In this document: positions 26,135 to 33,860 of the stretch, piece after piece | Position numbering within the stretch: position 1 is the first letter of the stretch | Layout of the letters: each line of letters opens with the position of its first letter | Source of the DNA: Fibrobacter sp. UWB10 | GTDB taxonomy: Bacteria; Fibrobacterota; Fibrobacteria; Fibrobacterales; Fibrobacteraceae | Direction of reading: 5' to 3' | NCBI RefSeq assembly: GCF_900182935.1 | Contig: NZ_FXUE01000005.1 | Location: forward strand, 62,001-126,000 | DNA length: 64,000 nt | Position numbers and translations under genes: made by a program | The notes under the pieces: generated by a model | Told to the model about the DNA's origin: nothing | Seen by the model: only the letters and a program-made list of their open reading frames with translations | Database searches by the model: none

Positions 26135-26944
26135 CTAAAAGGTAACTGACTCTGCCGAAAAACCGGTCATTCCAAAGAGCGATGCCCCTTTTTCGAAGAA
26201 TTTCGCGGTATCGGTGGTCAAAAACCTAGTTTTTCCATTTTTTGTAAGGCGGGCATCCATCTCCGGATGGCGTTTCAGGTAGTCCACGGTCTTTTCGGAC
26301 ACGATATCCCCCTGGAACACGAGCTTCACATGAGGCGGCAGGGCAGCTCGGATTGCCCCCTCCAGGAGCGGGTAATGAGTGCAGGCGAGCAAGACTGTGT
26401 CGATATCCGGGTCTTGGGCGAGCAGGGCGTCCACATCCTTCTTGACAAAGAATCGGGCTCCTTCGGATTCCCTTTCGCCATATTCGACCAGAGGCACCCA
26501 CATGGGGCAAGCATGTTGTGTCACCTTGAGCTCGGGGTAAAAATGGTTGATTTCAATCAGGTAACTGCCCGAAGATACCGTTCCCGCCGTCCCGAAAATG
26601 CCAATATGGCCCGACTTGCTGAACTTGCCAATTTCCTCGGCAGTGGGTCGCACAATGCCAAGCACACGCTTGTCCGGGAATTCATACGGGAGTACGTCCT
26701 GCTGAATGCTACGGAGCGCCTTGGCCGACGCCGTATTGCAAGCGAGAATCACCAAAGGGCAGCCGCGACTAAAAAGTTCACGAACCGCCTGCAATGTATA
26801 GCGGAAAATCGTTTCGAACGTGCGCGAACCATAAGGAGCACGAGCGTTATCGCCCAAATAAAGGTAATCGTACTGCGGGAGCGCCTTCTGCAGGTTTCTG
26901 AGAATGGTCAGGCCACCAAAGCCCGAATCGAACACTCCTATCAC
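26135..26944 (-). CDS. murI: Glutamate racemase
   Basis: A 269-residue cytoplasmic enzyme producing D-glutamate for peptidoglycan. Catalytic cysteines are in VILACNTASA (near residue 70) and LLACTHYPLLEG (near 190). The N terminus IGVFDSGFGGLTILRNL is diagnostic, with the DNARAPYGSR segment following. The start is GTG at 26944, overlapping the stop of the upstream acyltransferase frame by four bases (GTGA), so translation is probably coupled. Length is normal for the family. Confidence 0.94.
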   Translation of the reverse strand: MIGVFDSGFGGLTILRNLQKALPQYDYLYLGDNARAPYGSRTFETIFRYTLQAVRELFSRGCPLVILACNTASAKALRSIQQDVLPYEFPDKRVLGIVRPTAEEIGKFSKSGHIGIFGTAGTVSSGSYLIEINHFYPELKVTQHACPMWVPLVEYGERESEGARFFVKKDVDALLAQDPDIDTVLLACTHYPLLEGAIRAALPPHVKLVFQGDIVSEKTVDYLKRHPEMDARLTKNGKTRFLTTDTAKFFEKGASLFGMTGFSAESVTF

Positions 26945-27669
26945 AGGGCATCCTCCATCATCTTGTGGACCATGGGGAGCATGTGAATCTTGGGATCAAA
27001 CTTTTCGTTTTCTTTGCGGCACTCCAGAACATCGATTGGTGCAAGCACCTTCACATTCACCTTGCAACGCTTGGTATCCTTACGGCGTTCCCAGACCGGG
27101 CCCGAACCCTTGATAACAAGCGGGAGCATGATGGCATCGTTTTCGCAAGCAAAGCGGAACACGCCACTCTTGAAAGTTCCAAGCGCACCAGTCTTGCTGC
27201 GAGTGCCTTCGGGGAAAATAAATATGCGCGCCGAGTTTCCTCTTTCAGAGACTGCCTGACGCACCGCCTTGGCGGCGCCGCCCTTTTCGCGGTTCACCAA
27301 AACGCAACCAATTTTGTGCATCCAGAAATTCAAGAAAGGAATTCGACCAAGTGATTTCTTTGCAACAAAGCCCACGGTCTTCTGGATAGCCAAAAATACT
27401 ATCGGAATGTCAACAAACGAATTGTGATTCCCGACAACAAACACCGGGCGACTCCAATCGACTTTTCCGAGCTGGGCCTGATCTTCAATCGTCAAGTCTA
27501 TGCGTATAACCTTCATGCAGTATCTTGAAAAATCTTGAATTTTGTGATCGAGCCACGCATCAAAATTTTTCCCATAGCGCAGTTTCAAATACGGAAGTGC
27601 AATGATATACATCAGCATGTATCCAAGCACCGCCACCACGACATAGATTTTAAACAAGATTACAGGCAT
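26941..27669 (-). CDS. plsC: PlsC-like acyltransferase, possible independent internal start
   Basis: Alternative reading of the 3' part of the helicase frame: 242 residues from the ATG at 27669, preceded by GGAATGGAAT, a weak ribosome site. MPVILFKIYVVVAVLGYM is a natural membrane-anchoring N terminus for PlsC. The catalytic NHNSFVD and substrate-binding FPEGTRS motifs are intact. The enzyme would acylate lysophosphatidic acid to phosphatidic acid at the inner membrane. Listed separately because the normal family length is matched exactly from this start. Confidence 0.5.
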   Translation of the reverse strand: MPVILFKIYVVVAVLGYMLMYIIALPYLKLRYGKNFDAWLDHKIQDFSRYCMKVIRIDLTIEDQAQLGKVDWSRPVFVVGNHNSFVDIPIVFLAIQKTVGFVAKKSLGRIPFLNFWMHKIGCVLVNREKGGAAKAVRQAVSERGNSARIFIFPEGTRSKTGALGTFKSGVFRFACENDAIMLPLVIKGSGPVWERRKDTKRCKVNVKVLAPIDVLECRKENEKFDPKIHMLPMVHKMMEDAL

Positions 27670-29160
27670 ATTCCATTCCGTACTTCGATTTCTTTCGTGA
27701 GGCAAAAATCTCGAACGCCTAAACCTTCGCAATTTGCCTTTCCAGAATCTACGCTTGCAATATAACAAAAATAGGCATGCTTCGGCCCGGGTTACCCCGA
27801 CGTAATAAAGCCTTCGTTCCTCATCTAACTGCCGTTTTCGTGCCTTGCGGTCCCCCGTACATTCTCCAGGCGTGAGTTTTTCGCATAAGCCTGCGTAATA
27901 CACCACCGCATACTGGAGTCCTTTGGAGGCATGCACCGTCTCTATATGCACGCCGTCTTCAACTGTCACCTCGGACGTGGCAGCACCATTCTCCATCTCG
28001 CCCGCATCTGTCACCACGTCGCCTGCAATCGGAATATTGTAGTCGCGAAGAGCCTGCTCGTAATAAAGGCGTTGCCGGTTGTAGCGAACTAGAATTGCAA
28101 AATTTTTCCAAGCAAGGTCATAATCTTCGCGAAGCTCCTTGATTGATACGACTATTTTCTGGATTTCTTCAACAGGATTGTCAGACACCCAGATTTCGGG
28201 CTTGCGATTTTCCTTATAGAGCGGGTTTCCGCCGGAACCATTCAAGTTGCCCGCACGCAGCATCTTGCGCAAGTGAATCGGCTTATTCTTGAAAATTTCA
28301 TTTGCCAAATAGAGAACATTCGGTACCGAGCGGTAATTCCACTCCAAGCGAATTTGCGTTGATTCCTTGAAGTCTTCACAAAAGCGTTCGATGTTTCCGA
28401 TGTCGGCGCCACGGAATCCGTAAATGGCTTGGTCATCATCGCCTACGACAAACAGTTGCTTTCTATCGCCCAACAAGCCTTTCACCAAACGATACTGCGA
28501 GGGGTTTATATCTTGGTATTCGTCCACCAGAATTTCTTTCCATTGGTCGCGAAAGTAATCCCGCGCAGCCTCGTTAGTTTCGAGCAATTGTATCGCTGAA
28601 TATATCAAGTCTTCAAATACGACTTGGCCCGATTCTAGAACGGCTTCACGGAGCGGTTGCAATTTCGCTGACACCGCCGCGCCATAACAGTCCGAAAACA
28701 AGTTCTCCCGCGACACATTGACTTTCAACTTGAGCTTCGAAAGCGCCTGCGAAAATTCTCGTTCCGACGATTCTGTCGGCACAGGCATTTTCTTGAAGCC
28801 CAAAAGTTCGTAAGCCGGACACTCGCCGCCCGCGCCACCTTTTTTCCCGCACGGCATCTTGCACTTCAGCATATACAGCGCAAGCGAATGGAACGTACAC
28901 AATCGCACGCCCGCATTCGGGAAAAGCTTTTGCACACGTTCCCGCATTTCGGCGGCGGCCTTTGCGGTGAATGTTAGCGCCAAGATTTTTTCAGGTTCTA
29001 CACCGCAAAGAATCCTATACTGGATTCGCTTGGTCAAGACGGATGTCTTGCCCGAGCCGGCCCCCGCCAAAATCAAAAGTTGCGCACCTTGTTCATGGTC
29101 GTGCAGCACCGCTGCACGCTGGTCAGAATTCAACCCTTTCAGGATTTCTTCGGCGTCCAT
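26941..29160 (-). CDS. UvrD-like helicase frame continuous with a PlsC acyltransferase (putative fusion)
   Basis: A single uninterrupted 739-codon frame. Residues about 1-490 form an SF1A helicase: Walker A AGAGSGKTSVL, motif II DEYQD, QAIYGFRGAD, and C-terminal HASKGLQ and YVGVTRA. It is shorter than typical UvrD/Rep (about 650-720 residues) and ends in a basic stretch (KRRFWKGKLRRFRRSRF). Residues about 498-739 form a complete 1-acylglycerol-3-phosphate acyltransferase with its own hydrophobic N terminus, NHNSFVD (HX4D) and FPEGTRS. The ATG at 29160 is clear. Either the two are fused, or the helicase stop was lost and the acyltransferase also starts at the internal ATG at 27669. The pairing has no obvious functional logic. 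Confidence 0.8.
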   Translation of the reverse strand: MDAEEILKGLNSDQRAAVLHDHEQGAQLLILAGAGSGKTSVLTKRIQYRILCGVEPEKILALTFTAKAAAEMRERVQKLFPNAGVRLCTFHSLALYMLKCKMPCGKKGGAGGECPAYELLGFKKMPVPTESSEREFSQALSKLKLKVNVSRENLFSDCYGAAVSAKLQPLREAVLESGQVVFEDLIYSAIQLLETNEAARDYFRDQWKEILVDEYQDINPSQYRLVKGLLGDRKQLFVVGDDDQAIYGFRGADIGNIERFCEDFKESTQIRLEWNYRSVPNVLYLANEIFKNKPIHLRKMLRAGNLNGSGGNPLYKENRKPEIWVSDNPVEEIQKIVVSIKELREDYDLAWKNFAILVRYNRQRLYYEQALRDYNIPIAGDVVTDAGEMENGAATSEVTVEDGVHIETVHASKGLQYAVVYYAGLCEKLTPGECTGDRKARKRQLDEERRLYYVGVTRAEACLFLLYCKRRFWKGKLRRFRRSRFLPHERNRSTEWNMPVILFKIYVVVAVLGYMLMYIIALPYLKLRYGKNFDAWLDHKIQDFSRYCMKVIRIDLTIEDQAQLGKVDWSRPVFVVGNHNSFVDIPIVFLAIQKTVGFVAKKSLGRIPFLNFWMHKIGCVLVNREKGGAAKAVRQAVSERGNSARIFIFPEGTRSKTGALGTFKSGVFRFACENDAIMLPLVIKGSGPVWERRKDTKRCKVNVKVLAPIDVLECRKENEKFDPKIHMLPMVHKMMEDAL

Positions 29161-29261
29161 AACGCCTCGTATGGAATGGGGCGAAGTACATGTAAATCGC
29201 CACCGCTATCTAAAAACCGTCGCACGCCCCAACGTTTCAGTCCAAGGCCTGCGCCGTCGAA

Positions 29262-30284
29262 TTATTTCGGTTCGCCTTCAGTCTTAACAGGCATATTTGT
29301 CGCAGGCGTTCCGCCAAGCAAAAATACGAATGCGCCAAACAGGCTCAGCAACAGGCTCACAAAGTAAGCAAGCAGCTGAATCACCACCGATTCAAGCCCA
29401 GGCACTCCGGCACGTGCAAAAAGCGACTGCGCCAAAAGTTCACGCGGGCCAAAACCGCCAATCGAAATCGGGAGAGCACTCACGATTGCAACCAGCGGGA
29501 TGTAGTAAAAGTACCACGAAATAGAAAGGTCAACACCGACCGCGATTCCGCAAAAATAGTGCACCAAGATTCGAAGGCCCTGAGTCACCGCCGAAAGCAA
29601 GTTAATAGACGCCAAAAGCTTTACCGAACGGAATTGCTGGAATCGTTCGAACATGTGAATCAAGCGTTCGTTAATCTTTTTCGGGAAAATCTTCGTAAGC
29701 ACCTTGCACAGCAAGCGCCCGAGCCTACGGCTGCAAAGGGCGGCAAACAACGCACAGAATCCCAGGAAAATCCAAACCGAGGGCCACATGAACGAGCGCT
29801 GAGCTTCATCGTGCATAAAGAACAACAGGCCCATGGCAAGCGCAAACAGCGTAATAAAGAACAGCCCGTAAAGGCGGTCAAAGAAAGTTGCCGTAAGCCC
29901 AGCGCCCACGGAATCCTGGCCACCCTGCATGCGGATGTCATAAACCTTCTTGGCATCGCCACCCACATTGCCCGGCATAAAATTATTGAAGAAAAGTCCC
30001 ACGTAATAAAGCTTGAGCAAATGCCCGTAGCCAAGCTTCACGTTCTGTCTTTCAAGCAAAAGCTTCCACTGCAGGCACGCAGTAAAGTTCGAAAGGCCAA
30101 GGCACAAAAGGGCAACAATCAAAGGCCAAACGCTATGCGTACTGAACAGCGTATACAAGTCATCGACGCTCCAGTCAGGCGCCATCACGATGTTACGGTA
30201 TACAAAGTAGGCCGGAACTGCCGTCACGACTAACTTCAGACAAAAAATCAACGCCGACTTAAGCCGACCATTCATTTTACTCAT
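29262..30284 (-). CDS. Flippase-like/UPF0104 membrane protein (LPG-synthase TM family)
   Basis: A 340-residue integral membrane protein with about eight helices. It carries family motifs PGNVGGDAKKVYDIRMQGG (near residue 105) and ALPISIGGFGPRE (near 265) of the lysylphosphatidylglycerol synthase transmembrane domain, also found in glycolipid-related flippase-like proteins. There is no soluble aminoacyl-transfer domain, so it is not MprF. The ATG at 30284 follows GAGGAA. It overlaps the upstream glycosyltransferase by 8 bp, which supports a role in moving or assembling an envelope glycolipid. The substrate is unknown. Confidence 0.82.
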   Translation of the reverse strand: MSKMNGRLKSALIFCLKLVVTAVPAYFVYRNIVMAPDWSVDDLYTLFSTHSVWPLIVALLCLGLSNFTACLQWKLLLERQNVKLGYGHLLKLYYVGLFFNNFMPGNVGGDAKKVYDIRMQGGQDSVGAGLTATFFDRLYGLFFITLFALAMGLLFFMHDEAQRSFMWPSVWIFLGFCALFAALCSRRLGRLLCKVLTKIFPKKINERLIHMFERFQQFRSVKLLASINLLSAVTQGLRILVHYFCGIAVGVDLSISWYFYYIPLVAIVSALPISIGGFGPRELLAQSLFARAGVPGLESVVIQLLAYFVSLLLSLFGAFVFLLGGTPATNMPVKTEGEPK

Positions 30285-31419
30285 TTCCTCCCCCCACTTG
30301 TCGCTCTATAACGGCGTCCTGCAAAAGGTCGAGAGTCTTCTCGGCTGCAATGTCCCAGCGGAACTCGCCCGCATAGCTTTTTGCCGCCGCCGAAAGTCTC
30401 GTGCGCAAATCGTCGTCGCTATAAAGTCTGTCCATTTCGGACGCACAAGTATGAAAATCCCCCACCGGGAACAAGAGTCCCGTTTCGCCGTTTCTAACGC
30501 TATCGCGGAGTCCCGGCACATCGCTTGCAATCGTCGTCGTTCCAAGCCTTGCAGCCTCTACAACCGTAAGCCCCCAGCCTTCCTTGTAGCTGGTCTGCAA
30601 GAGCGCCACCGCTTTCTGCAACAAGGCGCGTTTCTTTGACGGCGTTACAAATCCCAAAAGTTCAACACGTTCCGTAAGCCCGCGTTCCTTGAGCCACGCC
30701 GGAATCTTTTTCAGGAGCGGACCGTCGCCTGCCACCACAAGCTTTACATCGGGGTGGTTTTCGTTCTCGGCAAATTCTTCAAAAGCCTCGAGCGCCGTCC
30801 AAATACCCTTGTAGCGGTGCACGCGCGAAAGCCACAAAAAGTACGGCGTACTCGGCACGTCTTCGGTCGCCACGACCTGCGACGGATCCACATCGTCAGA
30901 CCCATTATAAATCACCGAGATGCGGTCTTCGTCAATTCCGATTTCTTCAAGTTCGTACTTGGTGCTCGGGCTCACCACCACAAACGGCTGCTTGCGGTAG
31001 AACCACGGAATAACGCGTTCAAACGCCCACACCATAAAGGCAATCGGGAACGACGCCTCATGGAAAATGGAGCTACGCCACAAATGGTGCATCTGCACCA
31101 CCACGGGCTTCTTGGTCAAAAACGGCGTAAACAGCGGAAGCTTGTTCAGGTCCTCGACCACCACATCAAAATTGAATTCGCGGTCCAGCTTGCGGATATT
31201 CATCGCCGTCGTCAGCTGGAACAGCAAATCGCCCCCCTTGCGAATCACCTCGATACCGTCGACCGTTTCGCGGGCCTTGCAACCAGCAAACGCCGTCGTA
31301 AAGAGCACAACCTTGTGCCCCGCTTCTACAATCTGCGAAAAAATACGGTGAAGGTGCTTTTCGGCGCCCCCTGCAGCAGGGTGCATCCGGTCGCGGTAAT
31401 TAACTACAAGGATGTTCAT
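30277..31419 (-). CDS. GT4 family glycosyltransferase
   Basis: A 380-residue GT-B fold enzyme, probably at the inner face of the membrane. The N terminus ILVVNYRDRMHPAAGGAEKHL is the acceptor-side glycine-rich segment of GT4. The C-terminal half has SRVHRYKGIWTALEAF and the EX7E motif EGWGLTVVEAARLG, retaining configuration. It lies 3 bp after a methyltransferase and overlaps a flippase-like gene, forming a three-gene operon for a glycoconjugate. Donor and acceptor cannot be told from sequence. Confidence 0.9.
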   Translation of the reverse strand: MNILVVNYRDRMHPAAGGAEKHLHRIFSQIVEAGHKVVLFTTAFAGCKARETVDGIEVIRKGGDLLFQLTTAMNIRKLDREFNFDVVVEDLNKLPLFTPFLTKKPVVVQMHHLWRSSIFHEASFPIAFMVWAFERVIPWFYRKQPFVVVSPSTKYELEEIGIDEDRISVIYNGSDDVDPSQVVATEDVPSTPYFLWLSRVHRYKGIWTALEAFEEFAENENHPDVKLVVAGDGPLLKKIPAWLKERGLTERVELLGFVTPSKKRALLQKAVALLQTSYKEGWGLTVVEAARLGTTTIASDVPGLRDSVRNGETGLLFPVGDFHTCASEMDRLYSDDDLRTRLSAAAKSYAGEFRWDIAAEKTLDLLQDAVIERQVGGGNE

Positions 31420-31422
31420 CGG

Positions 31423-32202
31423 CTAGGGCTTCTTGCCCAAGACTCCAATGCACAACTGCGTGTAGTGCATAAGCGAATTGTTTTCGAGAGAATCAAGAAT
31501 CTTGTCCTTGACCTTCTGGTAAGCAGAACCCTGCAGCGGATACTTCGGCAGTTCTACGCCCACCTTGAAGCCCACTTCGCGCACAATGCGGTAGAACAGG
31601 TTCGGGCGCATCCAGTCGCCATAATCGTAAACGCATTCAAAGCCCGCATCGGCCATAAGCTTCTTGAGCTGCGGCATGGTGAACTGCTTTTCCCAACCAG
31701 CAAACCACTTGTCCATCGCAATCAGAATATGCTTGATAACGGTGTACGGGTGAACGGTCTGCGGCACGTCGCACAGGCAATGGCCACCATGCTTTAGAAT
31801 GCGGTAGTTTTCCTTGATCAGCGGGAGCGAATCCTTGAAGTGTTCGGCCAGGCCCTGATGGAACACCAAGTCAAAGGTGCAATCCGGGAACGGAGCCTTG
31901 AAGGCATCGCCACGCACAAGCTTCAGGTTATCGTAAAGGTTATCCTTCGCACGAATGGCGTCCACAATTTTCAGGCTGTTTTCAGCGTAATCAAGTACGT
32001 AGACGTCGGCACCCAAGCGGGCCAGTTCGGCACTATCGCGACCGGTACCGGCACCCACTTCCAAAACCTTGAGGCCTTCGAGCTTAAAATTCTTCTTAAT
32101 CGTATTCAACACAGACGGGGACGAAGGATAAACCTTGTCCATATCGTTCTTCTGTTGCCAAAATCTGTTCCAGACAGACTGATCAGGTTCTTTAATAGAC
32201 AT
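31423..32202 (-). CDS. SAM-dependent methyltransferase, class I
   Basis: A 259-residue soluble protein with SAM motif I LEVGAGTGRDSAELA (near residue 47), an acidic VYVLDYAENSL strand end, and FDLVFHQGLAEHF as motif IV. It belongs to the broad Methyltransf_11 type. It is the first gene of the operon with the GT4 enzyme and flippase-like protein, so a sugar or lipid-linked glycan is a reasonable but unproven acceptor. The ATG is at 32202. The long non-coding block to its left side upstream (32203-32886) contains a palindromic repeat on the same strand. Confidence 0.85.
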   Translation of the reverse strand: MSIKEPDQSVWNRFWQQKNDMDKVYPSSPSVLNTIKKNFKLEGLKVLEVGAGTGRDSAELARLGADVYVLDYAENSLKIVDAIRAKDNLYDNLKLVRGDAFKAPFPDCTFDLVFHQGLAEHFKDSLPLIKENYRILKHGGHCLCDVPQTVHPYTVIKHILIAMDKWFAGWEKQFTMPQLKKLMADAGFECVYDYGDWMRPNLFYRIVREVGFKVGVELPKYPLQGSAYQKVKDKILDSLENNSLMHYTQLCIGVLGKKP

Positions 32203-32700
32203 AGCGTGTAAAATATACTAATTCGGAATTCAAAATTTGGAATTCAATTTTTGCCGTGTGGCAACATTACATTTTTTTTGTTAGAAATAGAGCCGAACGG
32301 TCTGTAAAGGGGTAGGTATCCCCCTGGTGCAAGCCATGGCAATCGCCAAACTATGGCCGCCGCGATGTTTTTACCCGCTCACTACCACGGAAAAACCCAT
32401 GAATCGTTCGCTTGCTAAAAACATTCGCTCTGGCCATCAGCAATTTCAAGCGCCATGTCTTTTACCACCCCCTCGCCTAAGGGCTTTGCCCTTAAAAACC
32501 CATACAAGGCGAATGCCGCAACAATCGTGCTTGCACGAATTCCGAAGCTCTAAACGCGCTATGTCCGCGGGCTTTTCCGACCAGGCGCAAGCGCCGCGCC
32601 GACTACGAGATTTGTAACGAACGAGCCCCGGTCCCCTGAACGTGTTCAGGGCCCGGCTAGCGAGTGAGAGCAAATCTCATAAGGAGGCGCCAGTCCCAAC
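32203..32700. other. Non-coding palindromic block upstream of the sigma factor gene
   Basis: No convincing gene. It contains several small hairpins: the structured repeat copy 2 (32457-32500), CGTGC-TT-GCACG, GGCGC-AA-GCGCC (also seen before nth), and CCCTGAAC-GT-GTTCAGGG (32634-32651) inside a GCC...GGC context. The density of hairpins suggests either decayed palindromic repeats or an unrecognised structured RNA. I found no match to RNase P, tmRNA or SRP motifs by eye. Confidence 0.5.
32457..32500 (-). repeat. Structured palindromic repeat, copy 2 (REP-like)
   Basis: On the minus strand: outer GGTTTTTA, inner AAGGGC-AAA-GCCCTT, the block TAGGCGAGGGGGTGG, then TAAAAGAC. It aligns with copy 1 at 4864-4909. 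Inner-stem G-C pairs are replaced by A-T pairs and the outer stem stays paired with wobble, while the block is conserved. Confidence 0.65.
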
Positions 32701-32710
32701 CCCGCACCGA

Positions 32711-32787
32711 ATTGTCATAAAATTACGACAATAGTTGAAAATCAAAGACAATTTTTCTATTTTTAGAGACAAAATTCATAATTGTGT
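32711..32787 (+). promoter_or_regulatory. Candidate activator sites upstream of the sigma-54-type promoter
   Basis: ATTGTC-N10-GACAAT (32711-32732) is a perfect 6-bp dyad with one-turn spacing, and ACAAAATT-CAT-AATTGTGT (32769-32787) is an imperfect dyad. They lie about 150 and 80 bp before the expected start of transcription, the usual range for bacterial enhancer-binding proteins. Assignment depends on the promoter call. Confidence 0.4.
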
Positions 32788-32833
32788 GACATTTTTTGTT
32801 AAATCTGATACAGTTTGCAAATTTTTTACACTT

Positions 32834-32850
32834 TTGGCACGCATCTTGCT
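32834..32850 (+). promoter_or_regulatory. Sigma-54-type promoter of the sigma-70 family gene
   Basis: TTGGCACGCATCTTGCT matches the -24/-12 consensus (TGGCACG-N4-TTGC) at every conserved position, with the invariant GG (32836-32837) and GC (32848-32849) ten bases apart. Transcription would begin near 32861, giving a 26-nt leader with a TAAGG ribosome site. An overlapping sigma-70 reading (TTGGCA, 18 bp, TACGAT) is weaker. Confidence 0.65.
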
Positions 32851-32886
32851 TAAAAAAATACGATATTAAGGATGTAAGGTTATAAA

Positions 32887-33699
32887 ATGCATATTGATTC
32901 TACTGATACTACTCTAAAACGTTACCTCGAAGATATTAGACGCACAGCTCCCCTCTCTCGTGAAGAAGAGCAGATTCTGTTCCAGAAAGCTAAAGAAGGC
33001 GACAAAATCGCCCGTAAAAAGCTTATTTCTGCAAACATGCGTTTCGTTTTGAAAGTTGCAATTCAATACCGTGGTTGCCCGATTCCGCTGCCGGACTTGG
33101 TGAGCGAAGGCGCTATGGGTCTTGTACGTGCTATCGAATCCTTTGAACATACTCGTGGTCTTAAGTTCATTAGTTACGGCGTGTGGTGGATTAAGGCTTA
33201 CATTACCCGTGCCATTAACGAACAAGGTAACTTGATTCGCTTGCCGGCTAACCAGCACTTGCGCGTGCGTAAGGCTTTGCACGAACAGAGCCGCGGTAAG
33301 GAAATCAACGAAGAAATCCGCGAACTTATCCAGATCGGTCAGCGCGGTGTTTCGTTCGACAGCCCGCTCAAGGCAGACTCTAAGGCAACCTATGCCGAAG
33401 TGCTCCCCGATGGCACCGCAACGAACCCGGAAAACGAATCTGAAATCCAGAGCGTCGAAGCTTTGGCTCGTGACCTCATGGAACAGCTTCCGGAACGCGA
33501 AGCTAAGGTGATTACCGGTATCTTCGGTATCAACCAAGAAGCTCCGCAGACACTTCGCGAAGTGGGCGAATCCATGAACATCTCTCACGAACGTGTCCGT
33601 CAGTTGCGCGACCAGGCTCTCCGCCGTATCCGCAAGTACAACAGCAAGGAATTCCTCCAAGATAAGAAGGACGCCTTTTTGGCAGCAATCAACAAATAG
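32887..33699 (+). CDS. Sigma-70 family RNA polymerase sigma factor (short RpoD/RpoS-like)
   Basis: A 270-residue sigma factor lacking region 1.1. Region 1.2 (LKRYLEDIRRTAPLSREEEQILF), region 2 with RFVLKVAIQYRG and GLKFISYGVWWIKAYITRAI, region 3 (RLPANQHLRVRKALHEQ) and region 4 with the helix-turn-helix LREVGESMNISHERVRQLRDQALRRIRKY are all present. This size is seen for primary sigma factors in Bacteroidetes and for group 2 (RpoS-like) factors elsewhere, so primary or alternative status is open. The upstream sigma-54-type promoter argues for regulated, perhaps stress- or nutrient-responsive, expression. A terminator follows. ATG at 32887. Confidence 0.92.
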   Translation: MHIDSTDTTLKRYLEDIRRTAPLSREEEQILFQKAKEGDKIARKKLISANMRFVLKVAIQYRGCPIPLPDLVSEGAMGLVRAIESFEHTRGLKFISYGVWWIKAYITRAINEQGNLIRLPANQHLRVRKALHEQSRGKEINEEIRELIQIGQRGVSFDSPLKADSKATYAEVLPDGTATNPENESEIQSVEALARDLMEQLPEREAKVITGIFGINQEAPQTLREVGESMNISHERVRQLRDQALRRIRKYNSKEFLQDKKDAFLAAINK

Positions 33700-33727
33700 G
33701 CTTCACTTCGTTTCACCCCGCAAGCCA

Positions 33728-33755
33728 CCCCGGTTCAACAACCGGGGCGTTTTGC
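33728..33755 (+). terminator. Terminator of the sigma factor gene
   Basis: CCCCGGTT-CAAC-AACCGGGG followed by a T-rich stretch. Confidence 0.85.
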
Positions 33756-33808
33756 TTTTTATACTTGTTCGCGCTCCGCGCTCTCACCCGCCTTTAAGCT
33801 TACATACA

Positions 33809-33838
33809 AAAAACATTCAGCTACCGCTGAATGTTTTT
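33809..33838 (-). terminator. Bidirectional terminator of the surface-protein operon
   Basis: AAAAACATTCAGC-TACC-GCTGAATGTTTTT, a 13-bp stem whose arms supply a T run on both strands. It lies 22 bp after the stop of the minus-strand gene. Confidence 0.85.
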
Positions 33839-33860
33839 CATTTTCTACAGAGCGCAACCG

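Noticed and set aside
26941-29160. Treating the helicase and acyltransferase as two fully separate genes
   Set aside because: No stop codon separates them in the given sequence, so the fused frame is reported first and the internal start only as an alternative.
32203-32700. RNase P RNA, tmRNA or SRP RNA in the long gap
   Set aside because: I could not find their conserved sequence blocks on either strand; only small hairpins are visible.
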